Below the pieces are notes generated by a model. That model saw only the letters and a list, made by a program, of their open reading frames with translations. It was not told the DNA's origin and did no database searches. From Phycisphaerae bacterium (lineage in GTDB: Bacteria > Planctomycetota > Phycisphaerae > Phycisphaerales > UBA1924): 64,000 bases of DNA. The first letter of the stretch is position 1, and every line of letters begins with the position of its first letter. Position numbers and translations under genes: made by a program. Below, in pieces: positions 30,541 through 40,018 of the stretch. The stretch is taken from NCBI GenBank assembly GCA_030432905.1, contig JAUILU010000006.1:62001-126000 (forward strand), read 5' to 3'.

Positions 30541-32034
30541 ATGGTTGGCAAGTTAATTGGTGGTGTGGTGGTTTTGGGTGCCGTGGCCGGCTTCGGCCCG
30601 AGCGTCTTGGTCGGCCAAGTCTCGGCTCAGATTTCGTCGCAGGTCACACAGACCGAGCCGACTCATATGGTCGTCACAAACCAGCAGGCGATGGTCCGTT
30701 GCGGCGCCGGCATGGCGTACTACCCCGTCTCCGAGCTCCGCACCAACATGATCCTCGTCAAAGACGGGGAAACCCCTAGCGGCTGGGCACGCGTTCAATA
30801 CCCGAGCACCGCGTCCGCTTTCGTGCGGATCGAGTACGCCGATGTTGCCGCCGACGGCAAGACGCTGCGCCTCAACCGCGACGACTCGCTGATCGCGTAC
30901 AACACGCTCGCGGGCGCCAAGGGAAGCTGGAGCAAGCTCGTTTCCGAGCCACTTCCTCGCGGCACCGAATTCAAGATCAACGCCGAGGCGACCAACAAGC
31001 AATCGGGCGAGCTCGCTGGTTACCAGGTTGAGGCACCCGAGGAAGCCCGCGGTTACGTCCGTCTGAAGTTCCTCCGCGAGGCAACCAGCGCCGAAGTTGA
31101 CGCGTGGAATTCAACCGGTGGCGCAACACCGATGTCCGCCGATTCGTCGAGCTCTGAGTCACTCGCCAGCGACATGCCTGCTGTCGATCCCGGCACCGAT
31201 GCGATCCCGCAGACCGATCCCGGCGTTGGGCAAGTCACCGAAGACGTCGCCACCAACGAGGACACGAACGACACGGCAAACGACTCGCTCATCGAGCCGA
31301 TGATCGACCAGAACGACCAGGCAACCGAGGTCGCGCAGGACACGGGTGACGAGTCTGCAACAGACAACGCCGCCACGGATAACGCAAATGGCACCGATAC
31401 GGCGAGCAACGAGCAGGCAGGAGACACGACACCAGCCGTCGCGACAGAGCCCGCCAACCCCGAGCCCGCGCCGCTGAAGATCGGCAGCATCGAAGAACTC
31501 GAGCAGATCTTTACTGCGGTTCAGAAGCAGACCGCCGAGGAAGCCGAGTACGGCCCGCTCCTCGCCGAGGTCCAGCGGATGTACGACGAAACCCCGGATT
31601 CACCGGAGAACGCAGGCCTCCGCACCGCGCTTCGTCAGCGTCTTTCGGTCCTCAAGATCCGCCAGCGTGTGCAGGAAGCCGCCCGCGCGAACGCCGAGTC
31701 GGTGAACGCTGCTCGTGTCCGTGAGGGCGAATTGGTCGACCAGATCCGCGAACTCGAGATCAAACGCTCGTACGCCGTCGTTGGTCGCCTGCTTCCAAGC
31801 GCGGTCTACGACGGCCAGCGCCTGCCCCGTATGTACCGCATCCAGTCGGTTGACGGCACCGAGGCCCCGCGCACGCTCGGCTACCTGCGCCCGAGTGACG
31901 AGATCAGCCTCGAGAGCATGCTCGGCGAAACCATCGGCGTCGTCGGCACGCCGAACCTCGACCCGAGGCTCAACCTGCGGATCATCACGCCGATCAAGGT
32001 TGATCTGATCCACTCGATCGAAAAGGGCGGCTAA
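30541..32034 (+). CDS. hypothetical secreted protein with SH3-like N-terminal region and acidic linker
   Basis: Signal peptide (MVGKLIGGVVVLGAVAGFG), SH3-like MVVTNQQAMVRCGAGMAYYPVSEL; D/T/N/E-rich linker. Track start GTG 30490 also possible. Confidence 0.6.
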   Translation: MVGKLIGGVVVLGAVAGFGPSVLVGQVSAQISSQVTQTEPTHMVVTNQQAMVRCGAGMAYYPVSELRTNMILVKDGETPSGWARVQYPSTASAFVRIEYADVAADGKTLRLNRDDSLIAYNTLAGAKGSWSKLVSEPLPRGTEFKINAEATNKQSGELAGYQVEAPEEARGYVRLKFLREATSAEVDAWNSTGGATPMSADSSSSESLASDMPAVDPGTDAIPQTDPGVGQVTEDVATNEDTNDTANDSLIEPMIDQNDQATEVAQDTGDESATDNAATDNANGTDTASNEQAGDTTPAVATEPANPEPAPLKIGSIEELEQIFTAVQKQTAEEAEYGPLLAEVQRMYDETPDSPENAGLRTALRQRLSVLKIRQRVQEAARANAESVNAARVREGELVDQIRELEIKRSYAVVGRLLPSAVYDGQRLPRMYRIQSVDGTEAPRTLGYLRPSDEISLESMLGETIGVVGTPNLDPRLNLRIITPIKVDLIHSIEKGG

Positions 32035-32684
32035 ACGTTCTCTTCGGTCTCGGGTTTCAACTCAGCTTGTGAGACTTCCGGCTCGGCCTTCACAGGCTCG
32101 GGCTTGGGTTTCGCCTTCTCCGCGGGCTTGGCCGGCTTTGGTTCGTCGATGGCGAGCTTGGGCGGCAGTTCGGGCCTGCTCAGCAGCAGGAACATGAACG
32201 CCGCCACGCTGAAGCCGAAGAGCATCGTGAGGATGAAGCCGAGGTAGGCCTTGTCGCCCTCGGGGATGTCAGCCGCGAATTCGGGCTTGGCGCCTGAAAG
32301 GAACGACTCACGGTTGTCTGGCGTGTCCTCAGCGCCGCGGTCTTTGATGTCCGCGTGGTAGGCTTTGTCAAAGTACCGGTGGACACCGGAATCTCTGTAG
32401 TTCTTGCCGGCACGCATCAGGAACACGCCCGCAAACACGAGCGGCAGGATGAGCCCGAGATGGATCCCGATCATGCCGACCTTGCGTTTGGATTTGATCA
32501 TGAGCGTCATGATGCCCATGGCGATCATGATCGCGGCGCACGCGCCGGTCGCGATGACCGCGGTCTTGGCGTTGGCACCGGGCGGGGCGATGAGGTACGC
32601 CAGAATCCCGAACGCGAGCAGCAGGGCCGCGTAGAGGAACATGATCGTCGCGGCTCGTGAGATCGAGGCTTTCTGGCTGCTCAT
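32031..32684 (-). CDS. hypothetical membrane protein with K/P/E-rich tail
   Basis: 217 aa; several TM segments; 4-bp convergent overlap with the upstream gene. Confidence 0.65.
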   Translation of the reverse strand: MSSQKASISRAATIMFLYAALLLAFGILAYLIAPPGANAKTAVIATGACAAIMIAMGIMTLMIKSKRKVGMIGIHLGLILPLVFAGVFLMRAGKNYRDSGVHRYFDKAYHADIKDRGAEDTPDNRESFLSGAKPEFAADIPEGDKAYLGFILTMLFGFSVAAFMFLLLSRPELPPKLAIDEPKPAKPAEKAKPKPEPVKAEPEVSQAELKPETEENV

Positions 32685-32755
32685 CGGAAATCCTTTCGCT
32701 GAGGCTCTCTCAGTCTAGTGCTTCCGGGGCGAGCCGGGCTTCTATGATCTTCGGC

Positions 32756-34033
32756 ATGGACGCGGCCGACCAAACAGGTATTCCGAGATACGCCTCAGCA
32801 CTTTCGGTGCGTGCGGACTCGGCATCGGCGGCCAAAGAAGTGTCCGAGCGTGCCCTCGAACGCCTCGGGACCGATTCGCCCGACTTCGGCTGCCTGTTCT
32901 TTACACCTCATCACGTGGGCCGAGCACAAGAGATCGCCGCGATGGTCTCGCGGATCACAGGCGCCGGTCAGCTTGTCTCCATGTCGGCGGCGGGTGTGAT
33001 CGGTGACGGCATCGAGATCGAGAACTTGCCGGGAATCTCGTTGCTGCTCGGCGCGGTGCCCGGGCTTCGCGTCAGGCCGTTCAAGCTGCAGGACCTCCCG
33101 CGCGTTCCCGAGAGACCGAACGCCGACTGGTACAAAGAGATCTTCGCGCCAGCGATGCACATCGAGCAGGACCATGTCTGCACGCTCATGTTCGCGGATC
33201 CGTTCTCGGTGCCGCTGGTTCGGACGCTTCCCGCGATGAGCAAAGCGAGCAGGTCGGCTCCGGTCGTGGGGGGGCTGGCATCATCGGGGTCGGCTCCGGG
33301 ACAGAACGTGATCGGCATCAACGACCAGACCATGACCTCGGGCGGCATCGGGCTGAGTCTTTCGGGGCCGGTCTTCGTTGATGGCGTGGTGAGCCAGGGG
33401 TGTGCGCCGATCGGGCCGACGATGGTTGTGACGAAGGCCAAGGGCAACATCATCCTCGAACTCGGCGGGCGCCGCGCGGTCGAGACCATCCGCGACGCGG
33501 TCCGTTCGCTCCCGGTGTCAAAGCGCGCGATGCTGAGCAAGGGCATTCTGCTCGGCAGGGTCATCAACGAGTACAAAGACAGGTTCGGTCAGGGCGATTT
33601 CCTGATCCGCAAGGTCGAGAGCATCGAACAGACCAACGGCGCGATTATCTCGGATGATCTCTTCCGTGTGGGCCAGACCGTGCAGATGCACGTGCGCGAC
33701 GCGAAGACCGCCAAGGCGGATCTGTCGATGGTGCTCGATGCGCAGAAGCTCAGGGCGGCGCCGGACGCGGGCCTTGTGTTCACGTGCATCAGGCGAGGCA
33801 GCCAGCTCTTTGGCAAGCCCAACCACGACGCCTCGGCGATCAGCAGGTCGTTCACGCCGGCGCAGGCTGGTGTCGAGCAGGCCAAGAGCGGCAGCCACAT
33901 CGACGTGGGCCAGCAGGGCTTACCGCTGGCTGGCGCGTTCGCGGGTGGCGAGATCGGACCGGTCGGGCAGGAAAGCTATCTGCACACAATGACAACGAGC
34001 CTGGCGCTCTTTCGAAGCACCAGGCCCGTGTAG
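32756..34033 (+). CDS. FIST (FIST_N/FIST_C) domain protein
   Basis: DFGCLFFTPHHVGRA, GGLASSGSAPGQNVI, GVVSQGCAPIGPTMVVTKAKGNIILELGGRRAVE, C-terminal AGGEIGPVG. Confidence 0.88.
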   Translation: MDAADQTGIPRYASALSVRADSASAAKEVSERALERLGTDSPDFGCLFFTPHHVGRAQEIAAMVSRITGAGQLVSMSAAGVIGDGIEIENLPGISLLLGAVPGLRVRPFKLQDLPRVPERPNADWYKEIFAPAMHIEQDHVCTLMFADPFSVPLVRTLPAMSKASRSAPVVGGLASSGSAPGQNVIGINDQTMTSGGIGLSLSGPVFVDGVVSQGCAPIGPTMVVTKAKGNIILELGGRRAVETIRDAVRSLPVSKRAMLSKGILLGRVINEYKDRFGQGDFLIRKVESIEQTNGAIISDDLFRVGQTVQMHVRDAKTAKADLSMVLDAQKLRAAPDAGLVFTCIRRGSQLFGKPNHDASAISRSFTPAQAGVEQAKSGSHIDVGQQGLPLAGAFAGGEIGPVGQESYLHTMTTSLALFRSTRPV

Positions 34034-34078
34034 TCTTTTCTCACGCCGTTTGGGCGCGATTGATTCTGCTGTGGTGGA

Positions 34079-34429
34079 TTAGTAGTCGCTGAGGTCGGCG
34101 TTGCAGACCGGACAGTTCGGCGGCGTCTCGCCGTGACCGACGAGCGGGAAGAACTTGCTGCAGCTTGGGCACTGACCGGCGTAGACGCGGCGTGCATCGG
34201 CTTCGGGTGTGCTCAGCAGCACATCGTCGCGGCGTGTTTTCAGTTCGCCCGCAGTCATAGTTACCACGTCCTGGGGATCGTTGAGCACCGATTCTGGATC
34301 AATGAAGTGAACGACGTTCTGATCCTGCGGGTTCTCGGTCTTCATCGTTGTGAGCAGGTAAATCGCTCCGCCGATGGCGGCCACTGCAACGACCAGAAGA
34401 ATTACGTTTTTGCCGGCGCTATTAGCCAT
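34079..34429 (-). CDS. hypothetical membrane-anchored zinc-ribbon protein
   Basis: N-terminal TM; C-terminal CPSCSKFFPLVGHGETPPNCPVCNADL; start at MANSAGKN. Confidence 0.65.
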   Translation of the reverse strand: MANSAGKNVILLVVAVAAIGGAIYLLTTMKTENPQDQNVVHFIDPESVLNDPQDVVTMTAGELKTRRDDVLLSTPEADARRVYAGQCPSCSKFFPLVGHGETPPNCPVCNADLSDY

Positions 34430-34606
34430 GATGTGAATCCCCGTTAACCATGCACCAGCGCTGAACCGCTCTGCTGTATGCAATCAGTTTCAAGTCCGTG
34501 TGAACAACCATCTTAGCAGGCAACCCCTGCCAAATCGAGAAATGCCGCCGCGGGCATCTCTGATGCCTCATTTCGGGCAGGCAGGACCGTTTCGTCCAAT
34601 CTCCGC

Positions 34607-35986
34607 TCAAATCACCGCGGGCTCGATGATGCCCCGGCACTCGCCGAAGCCGATCCGCCTGTAACCATCGCGCTCGCAGTAGCCCCGGATGATGATCTCA
34701 TCACCGTCGGCCAAGAACTTACGCTCCTCGCCGGTCGGGAGTTCGATCGCCGTTCGCTCCGTGCCCGGCTTGATGACCGCAGGGTTTGCAAACGGGTCGC
34801 CGTCCCAGGTCATCTCGAGCAGGCAGCCCCGGCTCTCGCGCGTCGGGCCCGAGATGGTGCCCGAACCGAGCAGGTCGCCCGCCTGCATGTTGCAGCCGTT
34901 GCTTGAGTGGTGGGTGAGCATCTGGGCGATGGTCCAGTACATGTCCTTGAACGAGCCCTTGCTCAGACGGATCGGTTCCATGTCTTGGTCCCGCATCTGC
35001 TTGCTCGCGAGGAACACCTCAAGCGTGATGTCGAGCCCGCCTTGCGATTGGTCATGTTCGTCGGTGAGGTGGGGCAGTGGCTTCGGGTCGCCGTCGGGGC
35101 GCTGCATTGCTGGGCAACGGAATGGCACCAGCGCTTCCATTGTCACAAGGCACGGGCTGACTGTCGTCGCAAAGCTCTTAGCAAGGAACGGCCCGAGCGG
35201 CACATATTCCCATTTCTGCATGTCGCGCGCCGACCAGTCGTTGAGCAGGCACATACCGAGGATGTGGTCTTCCGCATCACCGATCGCGATCGGCTGGCCG
35301 AGCTCGTTGCCGCGCGCAACGACGACGCCCATCTCGAGTTCGTAGTCGAGCAGTTTGCAGGGACCGAAGCTCGGCGCTCCGCCTTCTTCTGCGGGCGAGA
35401 GCTGGCCGTTTGGTCTGCGGATCGGTGTGCCGCTGGTGACGACAGAAGAAGCCCGGCCGTGGTACCCGACAGGGATCCATTTGTAGTTCGGCAGCAGCGG
35501 GTTGTCGGGGCGGAACATCGTGCCGACGTTGGTGGCGTGGTACACCGATGCGTAGAAGTCGGTGTAGTCGTGACACTCGAAAGCGGGCAGGGTCTGGACC
35601 TCGTTCATCGGAACCAGCGCATGCTCGGCGACGTCGTGGCCCTTGAGTTCGTCATTGTCGGCGGAGAGCAGCGACACCAGGCGTGCGCGGAAACGCTGGC
35701 GTTCGTTGCGCGTCATGTCGCTGTAGATCTCGTCGAGCAGCATCGACTCGATGAGGTCCGTGTCAACGACTTCATCGAGCAGGCCGACCTGTGCGACGAG
35801 TTCGAGGATGAGGAGCTGGTCGCCGATGACCACCGCGGAGGTGAGGAAGGTGCGGTCCTCTTCATCAGCAAAGACAGCCCGCACGAAGGGCAGGTTCTGG
35901 ATCGGGAAATCCGTCGCGGGGTCGTTTGCGGATTCGACCCAGCTCTGCAGGCTCTGGTCGTGGGTCTCGTCGATCTCGTAGGGCAT
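34607..35986 (-). CDS. fahA: fumarylacetoacetase
   Basis: 459 aa; FYASVYHATNVGTMFRPDNPLLPNYKWIPVGYHGRASSVV, LNDWSARDMQKWEYVPLGPFLAKSF. Confidence 0.95.
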   Translation of the reverse strand: MPYEIDETHDQSLQSWVESANDPATDFPIQNLPFVRAVFADEEDRTFLTSAVVIGDQLLILELVAQVGLLDEVVDTDLIESMLLDEIYSDMTRNERQRFRARLVSLLSADNDELKGHDVAEHALVPMNEVQTLPAFECHDYTDFYASVYHATNVGTMFRPDNPLLPNYKWIPVGYHGRASSVVTSGTPIRRPNGQLSPAEEGGAPSFGPCKLLDYELEMGVVVARGNELGQPIAIGDAEDHILGMCLLNDWSARDMQKWEYVPLGPFLAKSFATTVSPCLVTMEALVPFRCPAMQRPDGDPKPLPHLTDEHDQSQGGLDITLEVFLASKQMRDQDMEPIRLSKGSFKDMYWTIAQMLTHHSSNGCNMQAGDLLGSGTISGPTRESRGCLLEMTWDGDPFANPAVIKPGTERTAIELPTGEERKFLADGDEIIIRGYCERDGYRRIGFGECRGIIEPAVI

Positions 35987-36095
35987 CGGTCCGGCTCCTG
36001 TGGTGTTTGGGTGCTCTGCTTGGGGAGTCTAGACACGGGTTGGCCGGGACCAAAACGGGCGTTGCGGGCTTCTGAGAGTTGATTTTTGAAGGAGC

Positions 36096-36136
36096 TTGAC
36101 ATCTGCGGATTTATATGTAACCTATACGTTACATAT
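36096..36136 (+). promoter_or_regulatory. candidate promoter plus ArsR-type operator palindrome
   Basis: TTGACA at 36096-36101; perfect inverted repeat ATATGTAAC-ctatac-GTTACATAT at 36113-36136 overlapping the ATG at 36135. Confidence 0.7.
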
Positions 36137-36485
36137 GAGCCACGACTCCATGGATGCGGTCTTTGCGGCTCTTGCCCACGCCGATCGCCGGCGGATCCTC
36201 GACCTCGTCAAGGACTCGCCGGGCGTGAAGGTGGGGGATGTCTGTTCTCACTTCGGCACCAGCAGGATCGCGGTGCTCAAGCACATTCAGGTTCTCGAAG
36301 ACGCCGGCCTACTCATCCGTGAGCGAGAAGGGCGGACGAAGCGTTTGTATCACAACGCGGTCCCGATCCAGCAGATCTACGACCGCTGGACAACCGAGTA
36401 CAGCAAGCACTGGGCGGGGCACATCTCGTCCATCAAGTACCGCATCGAAGAAGCGAACAAGGAACAACACAATGGCGACAAGTAA
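36135..36485 (+). CDS. ArsR family winged-helix transcriptional regulator
   Basis: MDAVFAALAHADRRRILDLVKDSPGVKVGDVCSHFGTSRIAVLKHIQVLEDAGLLIREREGRTKRLYHNAVPIQQIYDRW. Confidence 0.9.
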   Translation: MSHDSMDAVFAALAHADRRRILDLVKDSPGVKVGDVCSHFGTSRIAVLKHIQVLEDAGLLIREREGRTKRLYHNAVPIQQIYDRWTTEYSKHWAGHISSIKYRIEEANKEQHNGDK

Positions 36486-37002
36486 GCAGATCGATGAAGC
36501 CGCCCGCAAGGCGATCTTCAAGGTGTTCATCAACGGCACCGCAGAGCAGGTCTTCAACGAGCTCACGAAAACCGATGAGATCCAGAAGGCGATCTTCTTC
36601 AACCGGATGCACATCGACCGGTTCGAGCCGGGCGAAACCGTCACCATGCGGACGGCCAACGGCAAGTTCGTTTCCATGATCGGCAAGGTGCTCGAGTACA
36701 ACCCGCACACGCGCTTCACGCACACGCTCAAGTTCACGGCCTACGACGACCCGGAGTGCACGGTTGTCTACGAGATCGCACCCAAAGACCCGGGCGTTGA
36801 GCTCACGCTGACCGTCGAGAACATGCCGATGGGCACCAAGACCGCCAAGAACATGGCCTCGGGCGGCACGATGATCTGCAACAACCTCAAGAAGATTATC
36901 GAGACCGGGCAGCCAGCGTTCGGGTACCGCATGCTCGGCGTGCTCTTCAAAGTCATGGGGCCGCTGACACCAAAGAAGTGCAAGACAGAGAACTGGGTCT
37001 GA
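36472..37002 (+). CDS. SRPBCC/AHSA1-like domain protein
   Basis: MATSKQIDEAARKAIFKVFINGTAEQVFNELTKTDEIQKAIFFNRMHIDRFEPG; overlaps ArsR end by 14 bp. Confidence 0.8.
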   Translation: MATSKQIDEAARKAIFKVFINGTAEQVFNELTKTDEIQKAIFFNRMHIDRFEPGETVTMRTANGKFVSMIGKVLEYNPHTRFTHTLKFTAYDDPECTVVYEIAPKDPGVELTLTVENMPMGTKTAKNMASGGTMICNNLKKIIETGQPAFGYRMLGVLFKVMGPLTPKKCKTENWV

Positions 37003-37052
37003 GAAATCACATACTCACAGCCCGTGGTGGGGCGCACAACCGGAGAATCAGA

Positions 37053-37427
37053 ATGGGTAAGTCAATCGCAGCGGTCGTTGTCGGGTTTGTCGCTTGGAGC
37101 GTGCTTCACTTTGGGAATATGACACTCGTACGAGCGATCTTCCCCGATGCGATCGCGGAAGACGGCTCGTGTTTCGAGACCGCGCCGCTGCTTGTGACGC
37201 TGGCGATCACGTTCTTGCAATCGGTCGTCGCTGGCGCCGTGTGCCGACTGGTGGCCACGAAGGGCAAGGCGCCGCTTGCTTTGGCGATCCTGCTCACACT
37301 CGTGGGGATCGGTGTCGAGGGATCGATGTGGCACCTCGCCCCGGCGTGGTATCACATCGGCTTCATCGTGATGCTCGCGCCGCTCACACTTCTCGGTGCT
37401 GCGTTCGTCTCGAAGAAGGCGGCCTAA
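37053..37427 (+). CDS. hypothetical integral membrane protein
   Basis: MGKSIAAVVVGFVAWSVLHFGNM..., 4 hydrophobic segments, SD GGAGA. Confidence 0.7.
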   Translation: MGKSIAAVVVGFVAWSVLHFGNMTLVRAIFPDAIAEDGSCFETAPLLVTLAITFLQSVVAGAVCRLVATKGKAPLALAILLTLVGIGVEGSMWHLAPAWYHIGFIVMLAPLTLLGAAFVSKKAA

Positions 37428-37437
37428 ATCGGCACTG

Positions 37438-38388
37438 TCACAGCCAGCCGAGCTCGGCGAGTTCTTCGGTTGGCTCGGTGAAGCTGCACGAGCCGTAGCT
37501 GAACGCGAACTGCCTGCGTGCATCGACGATCTCGTCGGTGCTCAGGCTGATCTCGCCGTCGGGTGAGTGCCACAAGGCCCCCGAGTCGTTGAAGCTCAGC
37601 TTGCTCTTATCGTTCTCGACGAGCAAGAGCCTCATCGCAGCTTCGTCGATCTTCTGGTGGCGCACAAACGCGCCGGCGAGGAAGATGTTGAGGAAGCCGA
37701 ACATCGTGCCGTTGGGCGAGCCGTCTTCGTAGGTCAGTCGGTAGTCGCCTCGCAGCGGGTGGTGCAGGCCGGCGGTGCACTTGAACGGGACATCGCCGAT
37801 CGCGCAGCAGTTGATGAACCTCGCGACTTCCTCGGCGGTGGGGATGAGGTCGGGCGTGACGCCCCCGGTGCGGAGCTTCGCTGCGGCGGGCAGGCCCGAG
37901 AGAGCCGCGATCATGCCCCGCGGATCGGCGCGGTGGTCGATCTCGAAGAACGGGATGATGTCGTCGGGCATCGCCTCGATGGCTTCGTCGATGAACGTCG
38001 CGGTGGGGGCCTTGATCTCGATCGCGTCGATCTTGGCGAGGCCTCTGGACTCGTCGCTGTGGCGGTCGTTGAAGGCTTTGACCTGATCGAGCCCGGTCTG
38101 CGGGTCGTCGGCTTTGACGATCGCCGCGACTTTCCACGGCGCGGTCACGTCCGCCATCTCGGTGTAGCCGCTGGTTGCGAACGTGCCAGGCATGACGAGG
38201 GCTGCGTGCTTGCTGAATTCCTCGAGACGCCAGGCCGGGCAGATGAAGTGGCTCAGCACACCCGCGTTCGGCCCGCGGAGGTGCCGGGCGAATTCGGAGA
38301 CCGCGGGCTCCATGTCCAGCTGCGCCGGGGGGAAGAGTCCGGCGTAGTCGATCAGGCCGTCAATCAACGCGTCTATCGAGGCGGGCAT
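37438..38388 (-). CDS. conserved hypothetical protein
   Basis: 316-aa ORF with coherent protein composition; codon-consistent relative to antisense frames. Confidence 0.65.
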   Translation of the reverse strand: MPASIDALIDGLIDYAGLFPPAQLDMEPAVSEFARHLRGPNAGVLSHFICPAWRLEEFSKHAALVMPGTFATSGYTEMADVTAPWKVAAIVKADDPQTGLDQVKAFNDRHSDESRGLAKIDAIEIKAPTATFIDEAIEAMPDDIIPFFEIDHRADPRGMIAALSGLPAAAKLRTGGVTPDLIPTAEEVARFINCCAIGDVPFKCTAGLHHPLRGDYRLTYEDGSPNGTMFGFLNIFLAGAFVRHQKIDEAAMRLLLVENDKSKLSFNDSGALWHSPDGEISLSTDEIVDARRQFAFSYGSCSFTEPTEELAELGWL

Positions 38389-38436
38389 GGGCGGGTCTCC
38401 TGTGTCTCGTACACGATAGACCCCGCGCGGGCGGAT

Positions 38437-38871
38437 CTATTTCGCGAGCTTGGCGATCACACGCCAGGCATCGTGGTGCGTCAGATTCAGCCCTGTCTCG
38501 TTCTTGAACGCGCCCAGCACTTTGTCGAATCCGTCGGTGTACGGCAGCCGATCTCGCTGACCGAGCGAGCCTGCTTCCTCAGCAACGAGACCGATCAGAA
38601 GCTGCTGGTCCTCGTAGGCGATGCTCGGCGGCGTCGAGCTGCCGCGCCCGAGCCTCGGCAGCTTGCCCGCCTTGCGCAGGTTGTGAAGCCTGTGGAATAC
38701 CTCGCGGTGACTTGCCGAGTCGTCGGTCTTCTTCACCTCAGACATGAGCGTCTCGAACTCGTCCGTGTAGGGCAGATCATCGAGCGTCCGCCCGGCGAGT
38801 TCGTACGCGGCGACGATCGCCTCGTCTTTGGCGGCTCTGCTGACGTCATCACCGAAAAGCGAACCGCTCAT
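38437..38871 (-). CDS. hypothetical protein
   Basis: Start MSGSLFGDD at 38871 overlaps the stop of the upstream hydrolase by 4 bp (ATGA). Confidence 0.6.
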   Translation of the reverse strand: MSGSLFGDDVSRAAKDEAIVAAYELAGRTLDDLPYTDEFETLMSEVKKTDDSASHREVFHRLHNLRKAGKLPRLGRGSSTPPSIAYEDQQLLIGLVAEEAGSLGQRDRLPYTDGFDKVLGAFKNETGLNLTHHDAWRVIAKLAK

Positions 38872-39983
38872 GCTGCGCCCTCGGGTCGGCGTGTGCCGTT
38901 GGTCATGACGTCTTCCCATCGCGCCAGCACGTCAAAGGGTGTCTGCTCCGGGTCGAGAAACTCGGAGGTCATGTTCTCGAACATCGCGTGCCGGCGAAGG
39001 TCGGTCAGCCCACCGTCGAAGTGGCCGAACTGTGTCACGAACCGGCCCTTGAGTCCGGGTGGTGTGCCCAGCGCGTTGTAGATCGCCGACTGCGTCGGCG
39101 CGGGCACGATTTCGTCTTTGACCGCGACCTTGACGAGCGCCGGGCAGTCCACGTGCTCGGCGTGCAGCGCAGAGTCGAAGAGATCGAGCAGGTTCATGAT
39201 GCTCTCGGGGTCGCAGCCGGGCGCCATGAGGAATCGTTTGACCTCGCCCCCTGCGCCAAGGCTCCGAGGCTCGACGCGTTTGAGACGCCAGCGCCAGTCG
39301 CCGAACGTGGGCAGGCCGACAGCAATTCGGTCGATGAGCTGCTCGGGGTGCTTGCACGCCATGGCGCACGACCGGGCGGCCGCGATGACCGCGAGCCCGC
39401 CACCGAAGCTCTCGCCCTTGAGATACACGGGCAGATCCAGCCCGAGCGTGTGCCGGCACGCGCGGACACCGAGCAGCAGATCCGCGACGGTGTGCGACAG
39501 CACCCACTCGGTCGCCGAGGCGCCGTGGTTGACGGGTTCAGCAAGCCCGGTCGTGATCCAGCCGAGCTCGTTGGCTTTGAGGTCGCCCACGCGAGCACGC
39601 GATCCCGCGTAGCCTCGCATCCGCATCGCGACAACGACGCATCCCTCGGCGGCGTGGAACCGATCGATCGACTCGGCGAGCGAGGGCGGGTCGTCGTAGC
39701 CGTGAAGAAGAATGACGATCGCGCTTGGGTTGGAGGCTCTGGCTTCTTGAACCCGGCACCCGATCGGCACGCCGCCCGCGCCGTCGTAGGCATGGGTCGC
39801 GGTCGGGTCGGAGGGGTCGTCGTCCGCGCCGATGGGTCGGAGCACCGGCTCGCGGTCGTCGATGGAGCGGTGCCACTGCTGCCAGAACGCGCCGTGCATC
39901 GGGCTTCGGCTCGCGTGCGAGACACTGGCGAGCGTCTCCTGCCAGCCGAGATCAAAATCGTCGGGTTCGATCATGCTGCACAA
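38868..39983 (-). CDS. alpha/beta hydrolase
   Basis: ILLHGYDDPP, YLKGESFGGGLAVIAA (GxSxGG), C-terminal VKDEIVPAPTQ. Confidence 0.8.
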   Translation of the reverse strand: MCSMIEPDDFDLGWQETLASVSHASRSPMHGAFWQQWHRSIDDREPVLRPIGADDDPSDPTATHAYDGAGGVPIGCRVQEARASNPSAIVILLHGYDDPPSLAESIDRFHAAEGCVVVAMRMRGYAGSRARVGDLKANELGWITTGLAEPVNHGASATEWVLSHTVADLLLGVRACRHTLGLDLPVYLKGESFGGGLAVIAAARSCAMACKHPEQLIDRIAVGLPTFGDWRWRLKRVEPRSLGAGGEVKRFLMAPGCDPESIMNLLDLFDSALHAEHVDCPALVKVAVKDEIVPAPTQSAIYNALGTPPGLKGRFVTQFGHFDGGLTDLRRHAMFENMTSEFLDPEQTPFDVLARWEDVMTNGTRRPEGAA

Positions 39984-40018
39984 GCTTATCAGGGCCGACG
40001 TGTCGTAGAGTCCGGCCC

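Noticed and set aside
37567-39081. 504-aa plus-strand ORF
   Set aside because: Antisense across three minus-strand genes with better coding character (including a GxSxGG hydrolase); no motifs.
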